Positions 1 to 6,663 of a DNA stretch of 10,569 bases are shown here, piece after piece (position 1 is the stretch's first letter; each line of letters begins with the position of its first letter). The DNA is taken from positions 1 through 10,569 of the forward strand of contig JAQQAK010000214.1 in NCBI GenBank assembly GCA_028527945.1. The letters run 5' to 3'. Made by a program: the position numbers and the translations under genes. The DNA is from Spirochaetaceae bacterium. GTDB lineage: Bacteria; Spirochaetota; Spirochaetia; UBA9216. The notes beneath the pieces were generated by a model. That model saw only the letters and a list, made by a program, of their open reading frames with translations, ran no database searches and was not told the origin of the DNA.

Positions 1-461
1 TTAAGTTTTTCAAGAATAAGTTCAAGATCCTGATCTGGACCTTTAAGTAACCTTATAAGATGAACATCACGATCAATAAGATTTAGTTGCGCAATATTAA
101 GTTTAAGTTGTTCAAGAGAGGTTTGCAAAGTATCACTAAAACCTTCCAGATCAGATAGTTCAGTGTCTTTACCGTCATTAAATGTCTTATATAGTCTCTC
201 CGCCACCTTATGATGTCTTACATTTTCTTTATCTGCCTTTTTATAAAGGCGCAATATTATCCAAAACGCTGTAATTGGTATCAGAGATAATATAAAGAAA
301 ATAATACTTTTTATAGAAAAATCTCCTGTCAGAAAAAAAACGAGATCCGCAATTGGTAAAATAACACATACAGAAGATAAAATTAATATAAAAAAATTAC
401 GTTCTCGGCTTATAGTTTTATACAAATTCAGGCTGCTCCAAAATAATTTTTGAAATGCCAT
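1..461 (-). CDS. Partial membrane protein of unknown function (two TM helices)
   Basis: An open frame of 153 codons runs off the left edge of the window, so the C-terminus is missing. I do not recognise the family. Two hydrophobic stretches at about residues 23-45 and 51-71 look like transmembrane helices joined by a very short loop. Arg71, Lys74 and Lys75 follow, which suggests that the rest faces the cytoplasm. Residues 76-153 are charged and probably helical, with many Leu, Glu, Asp and Lys. A helical linker leading to a missing output or enzymatic domain would fit, but nothing visible identifies it. The ATG at 459-461 is the first possible start, because an in-frame TAG lies three codons upstream. 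Its ribosome site is poor (TAGAG), and a TATAAT overlaps the start codon, so the true start may be further in. It is separated from the acyl-CoA genes by a palindrome and is probably unrelated to them. Confidence 0.6.
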   Translation of the reverse strand, partial: MAFQKLFWSSLNLYKTISRERNFFILILSSVCVILPIADLVFFLTGDFSIKSIIFFILSLIPITAFWIILRLYKKADKENVRHHKVAERLYKTFNDGKDTELSDLEGFSDTLQTSLEQLKLNIAQLNLIDRDVHLIRLLKGPDQDLELILEKL

Positions 462-489
462 TATACTCTAAAAATGTTTTAAATTCCAA
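460..489 (-). promoter_or_regulatory. Candidate sigma-A promoter overlapping the start of the membrane-protein gene
   Basis: On the minus strand TTGGAA (484-489) and a perfect TATAAT (460-465) are 18 bases apart. The -10 box overlaps the ATG at 459-461. If it is used, transcription would begin inside the frame as drawn and a downstream start such as TTG would be needed. Chance occurrence is possible in such AT-rich sequence. Confidence 0.35.
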
Positions 490-545
490 TGATTTTACTG
501 CTATTCTGAGGATATTTTTTTATTCATTAAATTTTTTACAAATTT

Positions 546-577
546 ATTACACTCTTTATAGCTATAAAGAGTGTAAT
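546..577. terminator. 32-base perfect palindrome downstream of the CoA-transferase genes, possible terminator
   Basis: Two 16-base arms (546-561 and 562-577) are exact reverse complements, with central sequence TATAGCTATA. As RNA this gives a long, mostly A-U hairpin starting 18 bases after the ctfB stop codon. The U-tract on either side is weak (minus strand: AATAAATTTG), so it is a doubtful intrinsic terminator. It could equally protect the 3' end of the transcript or bind a protein as DNA. It separates the acyl-CoA cluster from the left-hand gene. Confidence 0.5.
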
Positions 578-595
578 TAGTATTTAAAATTCTAC

Positions 596-1258
596 TTATA
601 CTTTTACAACTTTAAAAGACTCATCTTTAACAACATCAGCTTCGGTGTTCTCAATGACAAATTCAGCTGTATAAGGTTCAAAAACCTCAAGCATGTGAAA
701 TTTTCCATCAGCTATCTTGAATACAGCAACGTCTGTAACAAGATAATCTACCTGGTTAACAGCAGTAATAGGAAGTGTACAATCTTTAAGAAGTTTGGAA
801 GCTCCACTCTTATCAAAGTGAGTACCAGCACATATTACTGTTCTGGCACCAACGGTAAGATCCATAGCTCCACCCATTCCAGGAACCATCTTTCCAGGAA
901 CCTTATAGTTTGCAAGATTTCCTTTCTGATCTACCTGAAGCACACCAAGAACTGTATAATCTACATGTCCACCTCGAATAATGCCGAATGATGTAACAGA
1001 ATCAAAGTAACAACCACCGCTAAGCATTGTAACAGGCATTCCGCCAGCATTTTCAAGAAAAGGAATTTCTTCACCAGCTTCTGGAGCAGGTCCAAGTCCA
1101 AGAAATCCATTCTCAGACTGCAATGTAATATCTACATTGTCCGGAACATAATTTCCAACAAGTGTTGGAAGTCCAATTCCTAAATTAACAACATCGCCAT
1201 TACTAAAAAATTGTGCGATTCTTTTAGCTATTATATTCTTATCTGGTTTATAATCCAT
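596..1258 (-). CDS. ctfB: Acetoacetate/butyrate-type CoA-transferase, beta subunit
   Basis: This is the beta subunit of a class I CoA-transferase. The family moves CoA between acyl-CoA donors and free acids such as acetoacetate, acetate and butyrate through a glutamyl-CoA intermediate. The 220-residue length is right for CtfB/AtoA. The active-site motif SENGFLGLGP includes Glu49, the expected catalytic glutamate, and GGMPVTMLSGG and PGKMVPGMGGAMDL are typical of the beta chain. The start at 1258 (MDYKPDKN) is preferred over an in-frame ATG at 1312, because the upstream 18 residues read through the alpha-subunit gene and do not resemble the family. AGGAGG lies 9 bases before the chosen start. 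The ATG overlaps the alpha-subunit stop by one base (TAATG), indicating translational coupling and a 1:1 complex. Substrate specificity among short-chain and 3-keto acids cannot be read from sequence. Confidence 0.92.
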   Translation of the reverse strand: MDYKPDKNIIAKRIAQFFSNGDVVNLGIGLPTLVGNYVPDNVDITLQSENGFLGLGPAPEAGEEIPFLENAGGMPVTMLSGGCYFDSVTSFGIIRGGHVDYTVLGVLQVDQKGNLANYKVPGKMVPGMGGAMDLTVGARTVICAGTHFDKSGASKLLKDCTLPITAVNQVDYLVTDVAVFKIADGKFHMLEVFEPYTAEFVIENTEADVVKDESFKVVKV

Positions 1259-1935
1259 TATTTGCTGCCTCCTACAAGGATATTGACAAAAACAGACGGA
1301 GTTACAATACATTCAGGATCAAGCTCGCCTATTTCAACAATTTCATCAGCCTCAACAATAACAAGGTCACACGCGGTAGCCATTACCGGATTAAAATTTC
1401 TTGCAGATTTAGAATAAACCAGATTTCCAGCCTTATCAGCCTTTGCGGCACGAAGAATAGCAACATTACCTTTAAGAGGCTTTTCAAGAAGATACTTTAC
1501 TCCGTCTTCCTCTATTACAGTTTTGCCTTCTTCAACTTCTGTTCCTACACCTGTAGGAGTAAGAAAACCACCAAGACCAGCGCCTGCTGTACGAATTCTT
1601 TCAGCAAGAGTTCCCTGAGGAACAAGTTCTACTTCTGTTTCGCCAGCAATCATCTGTCGCTGAATCTCCTGGTTAAGTCCAATATGAGTAGTTATAACCT
1701 TGGAGAATTGCTTATCAATGATATTATACGCAACTTCTGTATATTTTTCTATTTTCTCATTGTGCCAGCCGCAGTCATTACAAACAAGAGTCATGTCTTT
1801 TTTGCCGCTGTCACGTAGTTTTGTAAGTAATCCAGCAGGAGAACCACAACCCATAAAACCGCCAAGCATTACAACATCACCGTCTTTAATCCTGCTAACA
1901 GCCTCTTCGGCACTTAATATTTCTTTTTCTACCAT
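1258..1935 (-). CDS. ctfA: Acetoacetate/butyrate-type CoA-transferase, alpha subunit
   Basis: This is the alpha subunit partner of the downstream beta chain in a cytoplasmic CoA-transferase of the AtoD/CtfA type. It is 225 residues long, close to the usual 217-220. The N-terminal stretch DGDVVMLGGFMGCGSP (residues 18-33) is the glycine-rich CoA-transferase I signature, VCNDCGW follows near residue 51, and a second glycine-rich segment, AGAGLGGFLTPTGVG, lies mid-protein. The start has an AAGGTAGG ribosome site with a 6-base gap. The gene begins 12 bases after the stop of the thiolase thlA, a pairing that fits acetoacetyl-CoA as shared substrate: the thiolase makes or cleaves it, and the transferase exchanges it with acetoacetate. 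Its stop overlaps the ctfB start. Confidence 0.93.
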   Translation of the reverse strand: MVEKEILSAEEAVSRIKDGDVVMLGGFMGCGSPAGLLTKLRDSGKKDMTLVCNDCGWHNEKIEKYTEVAYNIIDKQFSKVITTHIGLNQEIQRQMIAGETEVELVPQGTLAERIRTAGAGLGGFLTPTGVGTEVEEGKTVIEEDGVKYLLEKPLKGNVAILRAAKADKAGNLVYSKSARNFNPVMATACDLVIVEADEIVEIGELDPECIVTPSVFVNILVGGSK

Positions 1936-1947
1936 AAAGTGCCTACC

Positions 1948-3129
1948 TTAACACATTTCGAGACAGAGAGCTGCGCCCATTCCACCACCAATACAAAGAG
2001 TAGCCAAACCTTTTGTAAGTTTACGCTTTTTCATTTCGTAAACCAGAGTGGTCAAGATTCTTGCTCCACTTGCTCCTATTGGGTGTCCAATAGCAATAGC
2101 ACCTCCGTTGACATTGATGATTGACTCATCCCAACCAAGTTCTTTGTTTACAGCAATAGACTGTGAAGCAAAAGCTTCGTTAGCTTCAACAAGTTCAAGA
2201 TCTTCGATCTTCCAGTTAGCCTTATCAAGAGCCTTTTTTACTGCATAAGCAGGTCCAATACCCATGATAGAAGGATCTACACCAGCAATACCATAAGAAA
2301 TTATCTTTGCTATTGGTTTAAGGTTATGTTTTTCAACATATTCACCTGACGCTACAAGAAAAATTGCTGCACCATCATTAATACCAGAAGCATTTCCGGC
2401 TGTTACAGTACCATCTTTCTTGAAAGCAGGACGAAGTTTTCCTAAACTCTCAGCAGTTACGCCTTCTCTGATAAACTCATCACTATCGAAAACAACAGGA
2501 TCACCCTTTCTCTGAGGGATAGAAAATGGAATAATTTCATCCTTAAATTTTCCGGCAGCTCTTGCTGCTGCTGCTTTATTCTGAGAAGCTGCTGCAAAAG
2601 CGTCCTGCTCTTCACGACTAATGTTATATTTTTCAGCAAGATTCTCTGCAGTAATACCCATATGGTAATTATTGAAAGCATCCCACAAACCGTCTTTGAT
2701 CATGGGGTCAACTATCTGGCCATCTCCCATTCTATAACCTGTTCGGGCTTTAGGAAGTGTATATGGAGTCATTGACATGTTCTCTGTTCCACCAGCAACT
2801 ACTAACTCAGCATCGCCACATTTGATAGCCTGAGTTGCAAGCATAACGCTTCTAAGACCTGAACCACATACCATATTGATAGTTAAAGCAGTCTTTTCTT
2901 CTGGAATTCCTGCCTTAATAGCAACCTGTCGACTGACATTCTGTCCTAATGCTGTCTGAAGAACACATCCAAGTGTTACCTCGTCTACGTCAGAAGCATT
3001 AATTTTCTGACGTTCGAGTAGTTTTTTGATTACTTCAGCAGCAGTATCTGCCGGGTGAATCCCGGAAAGGCTTCCACCGAATGAACCAACTGCAGTTCGT
3101 CCGCTGTCAACCAAATATACATCTCTCAT
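1948..3129 (-). CDS. thlA: Acetyl-CoA C-acetyltransferase (biosynthetic-type thiolase, ThlA)
   Basis: It condenses two acetyl-CoA to acetoacetyl-CoA, or cleaves acetoacetyl-CoA in the reverse direction. The 393-residue length is standard. The nucleophile is Cys88 in NMVCGSGLRS. His349 lies in NVNGGAIAIGHPIGASGAR, the acid/base Cys379 in LCIGGGMG, and NEAFA is present. HMG at 156-158 matches the covering-loop methionine (Met157) of the Zoogloea-type biosynthetic thiolase that favours acetoacetyl-CoA, which supports C4 specificity. AAGGAG sits 8 bases before the ATG. The gene is 24 bases downstream of hbd1 and 12 upstream of ctfA, inside the hbd2-hbd1-thlA-ctfA-ctfB block. It is clearly different from the second thiolase at the right end of the cluster. 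Confidence 0.95.
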   Translation of the reverse strand: MRDVYLVDSGRTAVGSFGGSLSGIHPADTAAEVIKKLLERQKINASDVDEVTLGCVLQTALGQNVSRQVAIKAGIPEEKTALTINMVCGSGLRSVMLATQAIKCGDAELVVAGGTENMSMTPYTLPKARTGYRMGDGQIVDPMIKDGLWDAFNNYHMGITAENLAEKYNISREEQDAFAAASQNKAAAARAAGKFKDEIIPFSIPQRKGDPVVFDSDEFIREGVTAESLGKLRPAFKKDGTVTAGNASGINDGAAIFLVASGEYVEKHNLKPIAKIISYGIAGVDPSIMGIGPAYAVKKALDKANWKIEDLELVEANEAFASQSIAVNKELGWDESIINVNGGAIAIGHPIGASGARILTTLVYEMKKRKLTKGLATLCIGGGMGAALCLEMC

Positions 3130-3153
3130 AGATTGTACTCCTTAAAATTTTAA

Positions 3154-4002
3154 TTAATAATTATACCAGCCTTCGCCTGATTTACGTCCGAACTTACCGT
3201 CTTTAACAAGTTTCTTTATAGATTCAGGAGTTGACCAGTCTGTAACAGGAAGAGCTTCCATTGTCTCACATACATGAGGGAAGGTATCTAAACCTGATAA
3301 ATCCATCATTTCGAATGGCCCAAGCGGGTGATTAAGACCCATTTTAATAGCAGTGTCTATATCTTCAAGAGAAGCAACGCCATCTTCATAACAATGAACA
3401 GCTTCAAGCATAAAAGCAAATAGACATCTATTTACAATAAAACCGGGAGTGTCAGTCTTACACTCTACAGGAGCCTTACCTATACCAGCACCAACTTCTT
3501 TTACAGCAGCTACTGTTGCATCTGAAGTTTTTTCTCCGCGAATAATCTCAACAAGCTTCATTGCAGTTACAGGGAAAAAGAAGTGCATTCCAGCGCCTCT
3601 TTCAGGATTCTTTAAATCAGACATGATTTCAGTAATAGACATTGAAGATGTATTTGTACACATGATAGTATCAGCTCTACAAATTTCACCAAGTTCTTTA
3701 AAGATTCCTTTCTTGATATCAAGAATCTCAACAGCAGCTTCAATTACCATGTCACAGTCTTTAAGATCAGCCATGTTTTCAGTTGTTGATATATTTGCCA
3801 TTGTAGCAGCAACATCTTCAGCTGTAGCTTTTCCCTTGGCAACTCTTTTATCAAGACCTGCTTTCATTTTTTCAAGAGCCTTATCACAAAACTCCTGCTT
3901 AATATCTCTTAAAATAACTGAATACCCTTTAGACGCTGCTATTTGAGCGATTCCGGAACCCATTTGACCTGCGCCAAGAACACCAATAGTTTTTATATCC
4001 AT
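3154..4002 (-). CDS. hbd: 3-hydroxybutyryl-CoA dehydrogenase, paralogue 1 (Hbd1)
   Basis: This is an NAD(P)-dependent L-(S)-3-hydroxyacyl-CoA dehydrogenase that interconverts acetoacetyl-CoA and 3-hydroxybutyryl-CoA. It is 282 residues, the normal single-domain-pair size. The N-terminal Rossmann motif is GVLGAGQMGSG (residues 7-17). Catalytic candidates are Ser119 (NTSS), His140 (GMHFFFP), Glu152 (KLVEI) and Asn191 (FIVNR). The C-terminal dimerisation domain ends in the usual KSGEGWYNY. The common HFFNP motif reads HFFFP here, so the conserved Asn after FF is replaced. GGAGG lies 7 bases upstream of the ATG. The gene follows its paralogue hbd2 by 24 bases and precedes thlA by 24 bases, so all three are probably cotranscribed. 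Confidence 0.93.
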   Translation of the reverse strand: MDIKTIGVLGAGQMGSGIAQIAASKGYSVILRDIKQEFCDKALEKMKAGLDKRVAKGKATAEDVAATMANISTTENMADLKDCDMVIEAAVEILDIKKGIFKELGEICRADTIMCTNTSSMSITEIMSDLKNPERGAGMHFFFPVTAMKLVEIIRGEKTSDATVAAVKEVGAGIGKAPVECKTDTPGFIVNRCLFAFMLEAVHCYEDGVASLEDIDTAIKMGLNHPLGPFEMMDLSGLDTFPHVCETMEALPVTDWSTPESIKKLVKDGKFGRKSGEGWYNY

Positions 4003-4026
4003 CGTCTTTCCTCCATAGTTAACAAA

Positions 4027-4869
4027 TTATTTATAATCATACCAGCCTTTGCCGGTCTTTTTACCTAAACGACCCGCGCGAACTAATTCTTTTAGACAAC
4101 GCGGAGCTTTCCATTGAGCACCAATTTCTTTTTCGTAATATTCGAGCCCACTTAAAATAACATCAAGCCCGATTATATCAGCTAACGCGAATGGACCAAC
4201 AGGTAGATAAGTTGAAGTCATAGCCTTATCAATCTCTTCCATTGAAGCAAGACCTTCTTCATATACTTTAAAAGCCTCAAGAAATAAGGGGGTATATACC
4301 CTGTTAGCAATAAAGCCTGGCGAATCTTTTTTAACTTCAATAATGGTTTTACCCATTTTTTCACCAACTTCTGCTACAGCTGAAACAGTATTGTCTGAAG
4401 TATAATAACCTCGTGTAATCTCAATCAATTTTGATGGCGGAAGAAAAAAATGCATTCCAGCAACTTGCTCAGGATGATTTGTTGCCGCGGCAATTGATGT
4501 AATTGAATACGTTGATGTATTAGAAACAAAAATAGCACCATTCTTACAAATTTTATCAAGCTCACCAAAAATTGAAGCCTTTATTTCAAGATTTTCAACA
4601 GCAGCTTCTATTACAAAATCAAGTTCTTCAAAACCATCATAGGAACTTGTAACATTTATGGCTTTCAATGCAGTATTACTTTCATCATTGGTAATCTTAT
4701 TTTTAGAAACCATTTTTGCAAGCTGTGTTTTTATTGCAGCCATTGATTTTTCCAGAATCTCAATAGTTTGGTCTTTTAGCAACACATTATAACCGGCAAG
4801 AGCCGCAGTTATTGCTATACCATTCCCCATTTTTCCTGCACCAATAATACCTATCTTTTCAATAGCCAT
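4027..4869 (-). CDS. 3-hydroxyacyl-CoA dehydrogenase, paralogue 2 (Hbd2, divergent)
   Basis: This 280-residue member of the 3-hydroxybutyryl-CoA dehydrogenase family lies in tandem with Hbd1. The Rossmann motif IGIIGAGKMGNG (about 6-17), Ser119, His140, Glu150 and Asn189 are kept, so it is probably active. The loop after the catalytic His differs: HFFLPPSKLIEI against HFFFPVTAMKLVEI in Hbd1, two residues shorter and lacking the usual MKLVE start. This loop lies by the active site, so substrate or cofactor preference may have changed. The start at 4869 (MAIEKIGIIG) is chosen because it gives family length and has AGGAG 5 bases upstream. An in-frame ATG at 4980 would add 37 unrelated residues read from a terminator hairpin. 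It is the first gene of the five-gene block ending in ctfB. Confidence 0.9.
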   Translation of the reverse strand: MAIEKIGIIGAGKMGNGIAITAALAGYNVLLKDQTIEILEKSMAAIKTQLAKMVSKNKITNDESNTALKAINVTSSYDGFEELDFVIEAAVENLEIKASIFGELDKICKNGAIFVSNTSTYSITSIAAATNHPEQVAGMHFFLPPSKLIEITRGYYTSDNTVSAVAEVGEKMGKTIIEVKKDSPGFIANRVYTPLFLEAFKVYEEGLASMEEIDKAMTSTYLPVGPFALADIIGLDVILSGLEYYEKEIGAQWKAPRCLKELVRAGRLGKKTGKGWYDYK

Positions 4870-4896
4870 CAAATCTCCTATAAAATAACTAACAAA

Positions 4897-4923
4897 AACT
4901 GCAAAGCAAATTAGCTGGCAGTT
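4897..4923 (-). promoter_or_regulatory. Imperfect hairpin followed by U-rich run in the leader of hbd2
   Basis: Arms AACTGC (4897-4902) and GCAGTT (4918-4923) pair, and an inner AGC/GCT pairing extends the stem past small bulges. Read on the minus strand the right arm runs into TTTTTGTTAG, so the element has the shape of a weak terminator or attenuator about 28 bases before the hbd2 ATG. No known riboswitch is recognised. Confidence 0.35.
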
Positions 4924-4947
4924 ATAGTAAATGAAGTTTAACTTAAA

Positions 4948-4981
4948 AATGATAAAAAGCCACATATGGCTTTTTATCATT
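4948..4981 (-). terminator. Intrinsic-type terminator after the SDR gene
   Basis: A perfect 15-bp inverted repeat (4948-4962 and 4967-4981) with a 4-base loop lies five bases past the SDR stop codon. On the minus strand the G+C core GCCA-TATG-TGGC is followed directly by TTTTTATC, the shape of a Rho-independent terminator. Its A-tract on the other side makes it potentially bidirectional. It would end the crt-SDR transcript before hbd2. Confidence 0.8.
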
Positions 4982-4985
4982 CATT

Positions 4986-5762
4986 CTACACCCATGCAGT
5001 CTGACCGCCGTCAACTACAATATATTGTCCAGTTACATAATTTGATGCAGCGGACGCTAAATAAATTGCAGCGCCTTTAAGATCATCCTTTGAACCATAT
5101 CTGTTCAGAGGGATTTTAGGAATAAGACTTGGAGCACGGTCTTCCAACAGTTTATCATTAAGACTTGTAGGAAACCATCCAGGACAGATTGCATTAACAT
5201 TTATGCCATATCTTGCCCATTTTACACCCAAATCTCTGGTCATGTTTATTACAGCACCTTTAGAGGTTGTGTAAGCAACAGAATCCACATTTTCAGGCAT
5301 ATCTCCGCCTAATCCTCCAATTGAGGCAATATTTATAATCTTTCCACTGCCCTGTGTTTTCATTTCTCTGGCAGCTATGGCTGAAAGCTGGAAAGTTCCA
5401 TTTATGTTAAGCCCCATAACTTTCTGCCATTTATCCATAGGAAAATTAAGTGAATCTGTTACCCAGCTTATTCCAGCATTATTTACAAGAATATCAATAC
5501 TTCCAAGTTCAGAAACAGTTTTTTCAACTAATTTCTGGCAATCCTCTTCTTTACTGACATCACATGCCGCAGGAACAGCCTTAATACCCAAGGTTGAGAG
5601 TTTTTCACATAAAGCCTCACACCTCTCAACCTTTCTTGCGGCAATAACGACATTAGCTCCAGCTTCTGCAAAGGCCTCAGCTATTTGAGCGCCAAGACCT
5701 ACAGAACCGCCGGTAACAACAGCATTTTTACCACTTAAATCAAAAAGTTCTTTTACATTCAC
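4986..5762 (-). CDS. Short-chain dehydrogenase/reductase (SDR), likely hydroxyacyl substrate
   Basis: This is a classical SDR oxidoreductase of 258 residues, cytoplasmic. It has the cofactor motif TGGSVGLG (17-24), NNAG (94-97), and the catalytic Ser147 and Tyr164-x3-Lys168, with PG at 194-195 and the C-terminal YVTGQYIVVDGG. All key residues are present. The start is a GTG (MNVKELFDLSGKNAVVTG): the frame is closed by a stop three codons upstream, and the ATG one base further in is out of frame and followed by TAA. The ribosome site is weak (GAG 5 bases, or AAGG 10 bases, upstream), and the gene is 16 bases after crt, so coupling is likely. The N-terminus resembles gluconate 5-dehydrogenase-like SDRs, but the context of CoA-ester enzymes makes a 3-hydroxyacyl or (R)-3-hydroxybutyrate-type substrate more plausible. 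The exact substrate is inference only. Confidence 0.88.
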   Translation of the reverse strand: MNVKELFDLSGKNAVVTGGSVGLGAQIAEAFAEAGANVVIAARKVERCEALCEKLSTLGIKAVPAACDVSKEEDCQKLVEKTVSELGSIDILVNNAGISWVTDSLNFPMDKWQKVMGLNINGTFQLSAIAAREMKTQGSGKIINIASIGGLGGDMPENVDSVAYTTSKGAVINMTRDLGVKWARYGINVNAICPGWFPTSLNDKLLEDRAPSLIPKIPLNRYGSKDDLKGAAIYLASAASNYVTGQYIVVDGGQTAWV

Positions 5763-5778
5763 CTTGACTCAACCTTAA

Positions 5779-6558
5779 TCACTTATGTGTGAAATTTGGT
5801 TTTCTTTTCTCGAAGAAAGCTTTCATGCCCTCTTTCTGATCAGCAGTATTAAAAGCAAGTGAAAATCTGGATTTCTCAAATTCAAGTCCAGTATCAAGAT
5901 TCATATTTGCGCCAAAATTAACACATTCTTTAGCAAACTTTAATGCAATAGCAGGCCTCTTACAAAGTTTTTCTGCCATTTTCTGAGCTTCTTCTGCAAC
6001 CTCTTCATCTTTACAAAGAACGTTTACAAGCCCATACTCTTTTGCTGTAGCAGCGTCAATTCTATTACCAAGCATTACAAGCTCTTTTGCACGGGAAGCA
6101 CCAATAAGTTTAGCAAGTCTCTGAGTTCCACCAGCTCCAGGTATAATTCCAAGAGTAATTTCAGGCAAACCAAAAAGACCACTTTCACCGGCTATTCTAA
6201 AATCACAACTTAATGCCATTTCAAGACCACCGCCAAGAGTTGGGCCGCAAATAGCAGCAATTACAGGAACCTGTAAAGCCTCAAGCTTTTTGAAGATTCT
6301 GTGAGCAAGACAGCAGTTATTATAAGCATCACGAGGATTAGCTTCAGCAAGTTCTGTAACATCTGCACCAGCAACAAAAACCTTGCTGCTTCCAGTAATT
6401 ATAAGAACCCTTACATCAGGAGAATCTGTTATTGCATCAACAACATCTTCAATCTCATTATTTGTTTCAGTGTTAAGAGCGTTAAAAGCCTTAGGTCTGT
6501 TTATTTCTATCTTGGCTATACCATTTTCAAGAGTATAAATAATATTCTTGTATTCCAT
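5779..6558 (-). CDS. crt: Enoyl-CoA hydratase (crotonase family)
   Basis: It reversibly hydrates crotonyl-CoA (or another 2-enoyl-CoA) to (S)-3-hydroxyacyl-CoA. It is 259 residues, the family norm. The first oxyanion-hole loop is VAGADVTEL (AGAD at 63-66) and the second is GGG at 109-111. Both catalytic glutamates are present: Glu113 in GGGLEMALSCDFR and Glu133 in FGLPEITLGIIPGAGGTQRL. Having both marks a true hydratase rather than an isomerase or decarboxylase. The segment before the glycines reads ICGPTLGGG instead of the common NGxALGGG. AGGAG lies 6 bases from the ATG. The gene starts about 100 bases after a terminator-like hairpin behind buk, so it probably opens a separate transcript shared with the downstream SDR. 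I see no convincing promoter in that gap. Confidence 0.92.
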   Translation of the reverse strand: MEYKNIIYTLENGIAKIEINRPKAFNALNTETNNEIEDVVDAITDSPDVRVLIITGSSKVFVAGADVTELAEANPRDAYNNCCLAHRIFKKLEALQVPVIAAICGPTLGGGLEMALSCDFRIAGESGLFGLPEITLGIIPGAGGTQRLAKLIGASRAKELVMLGNRIDAATAKEYGLVNVLCKDEEVAEEAQKMAEKLCKRPAIALKFAKECVNFGANMNLDTGLEFEKSRFSLAFNTADQKEGMKAFFEKRKPNFTHK

Positions 6559-6574
6559 AATTTTCTCCTATAAT

Positions 6575-6593
6575 GTCCGCCACGATGGTGGAC
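6575..6593. repeat. Short inverted repeat just upstream of the crt ribosome site
   Basis: GTCCGCCA (6575-6582) and TGGTGGAC (6586-6593) face each other across CGA, with one imperfect position (G-U on the plus strand, A-C on the minus strand). In the crt mRNA it would sit about 6 bases before the AGGAG and could affect translation initiation. Confidence 0.4.
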
Positions 6594-6603
6594 TGGTAAT
6601 CGG

Positions 6604-6627
6604 AGTTTGTAAACCTTCTTACAAACT
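6604..6627. repeat. 9-bp perfect inverted repeat in the buk-crt gap
   Basis: AGTTTGTAA (6604-6612) and TTACAAACT (6619-6627) are separated by 6 bases. It is the middle of three tandem inverted repeats in this 103-base gap. It may be an operator or an RNA hairpin; there is no U-tract to make it a terminator. Confidence 0.5.
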
Positions 6628-6631
6628 TCAG

Positions 6632-6663
6632 AATAAAAGCAAACATAAAGGTTTGCTTTTATT
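6632..6663 (-). terminator. Intrinsic-type terminator after buk
   Basis: A perfect 13-bp inverted repeat (6632-6644 and 6651-6663) with a 6-base loop overlaps the end of the buk stop codon. On the minus strand the core GCAAAC-CTTTAT-GTTTGC is followed by TTTTATT, as in a Rho-independent terminator. The complementary A-tract makes it look bidirectional. It would end the ptb-buk transcript. Confidence 0.75.

Noticed and set aside
1259..1312. N-terminal extension of the CoA-transferase beta subunit to an ATG at 1312
   Set aside because: It lies wholly inside the alpha-subunit gene in another frame, is Cys-rich and unlike the family; MDYKPDKN at 1258 has a strong AGGAGG site.
2457..2681. Leu/Gln-rich minus-strand frame inside thlA, and a similar one at 9273-9566 inside thlB
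   Set aside because: Both are alternative frames of thiolase genes whose own frames are complete; the composition is a by-product of thiolase codon use.
3449..3946. Plus-strand open frame of 165 codons opposite hbd1
   Set aside because: It is antisense to a gene with intact family motifs, has no recognisable protein character, and is explained as a shadow of the coding strand.
4870..4980. N-terminal extension of Hbd2 to an ATG at 4980, adding 37 hydrophobic residues that look like a membrane anchor
   Set aside because: The extension reads through a terminator hairpin and the leader, has no ribosome site, and the family start with AGGAG is at 4869.
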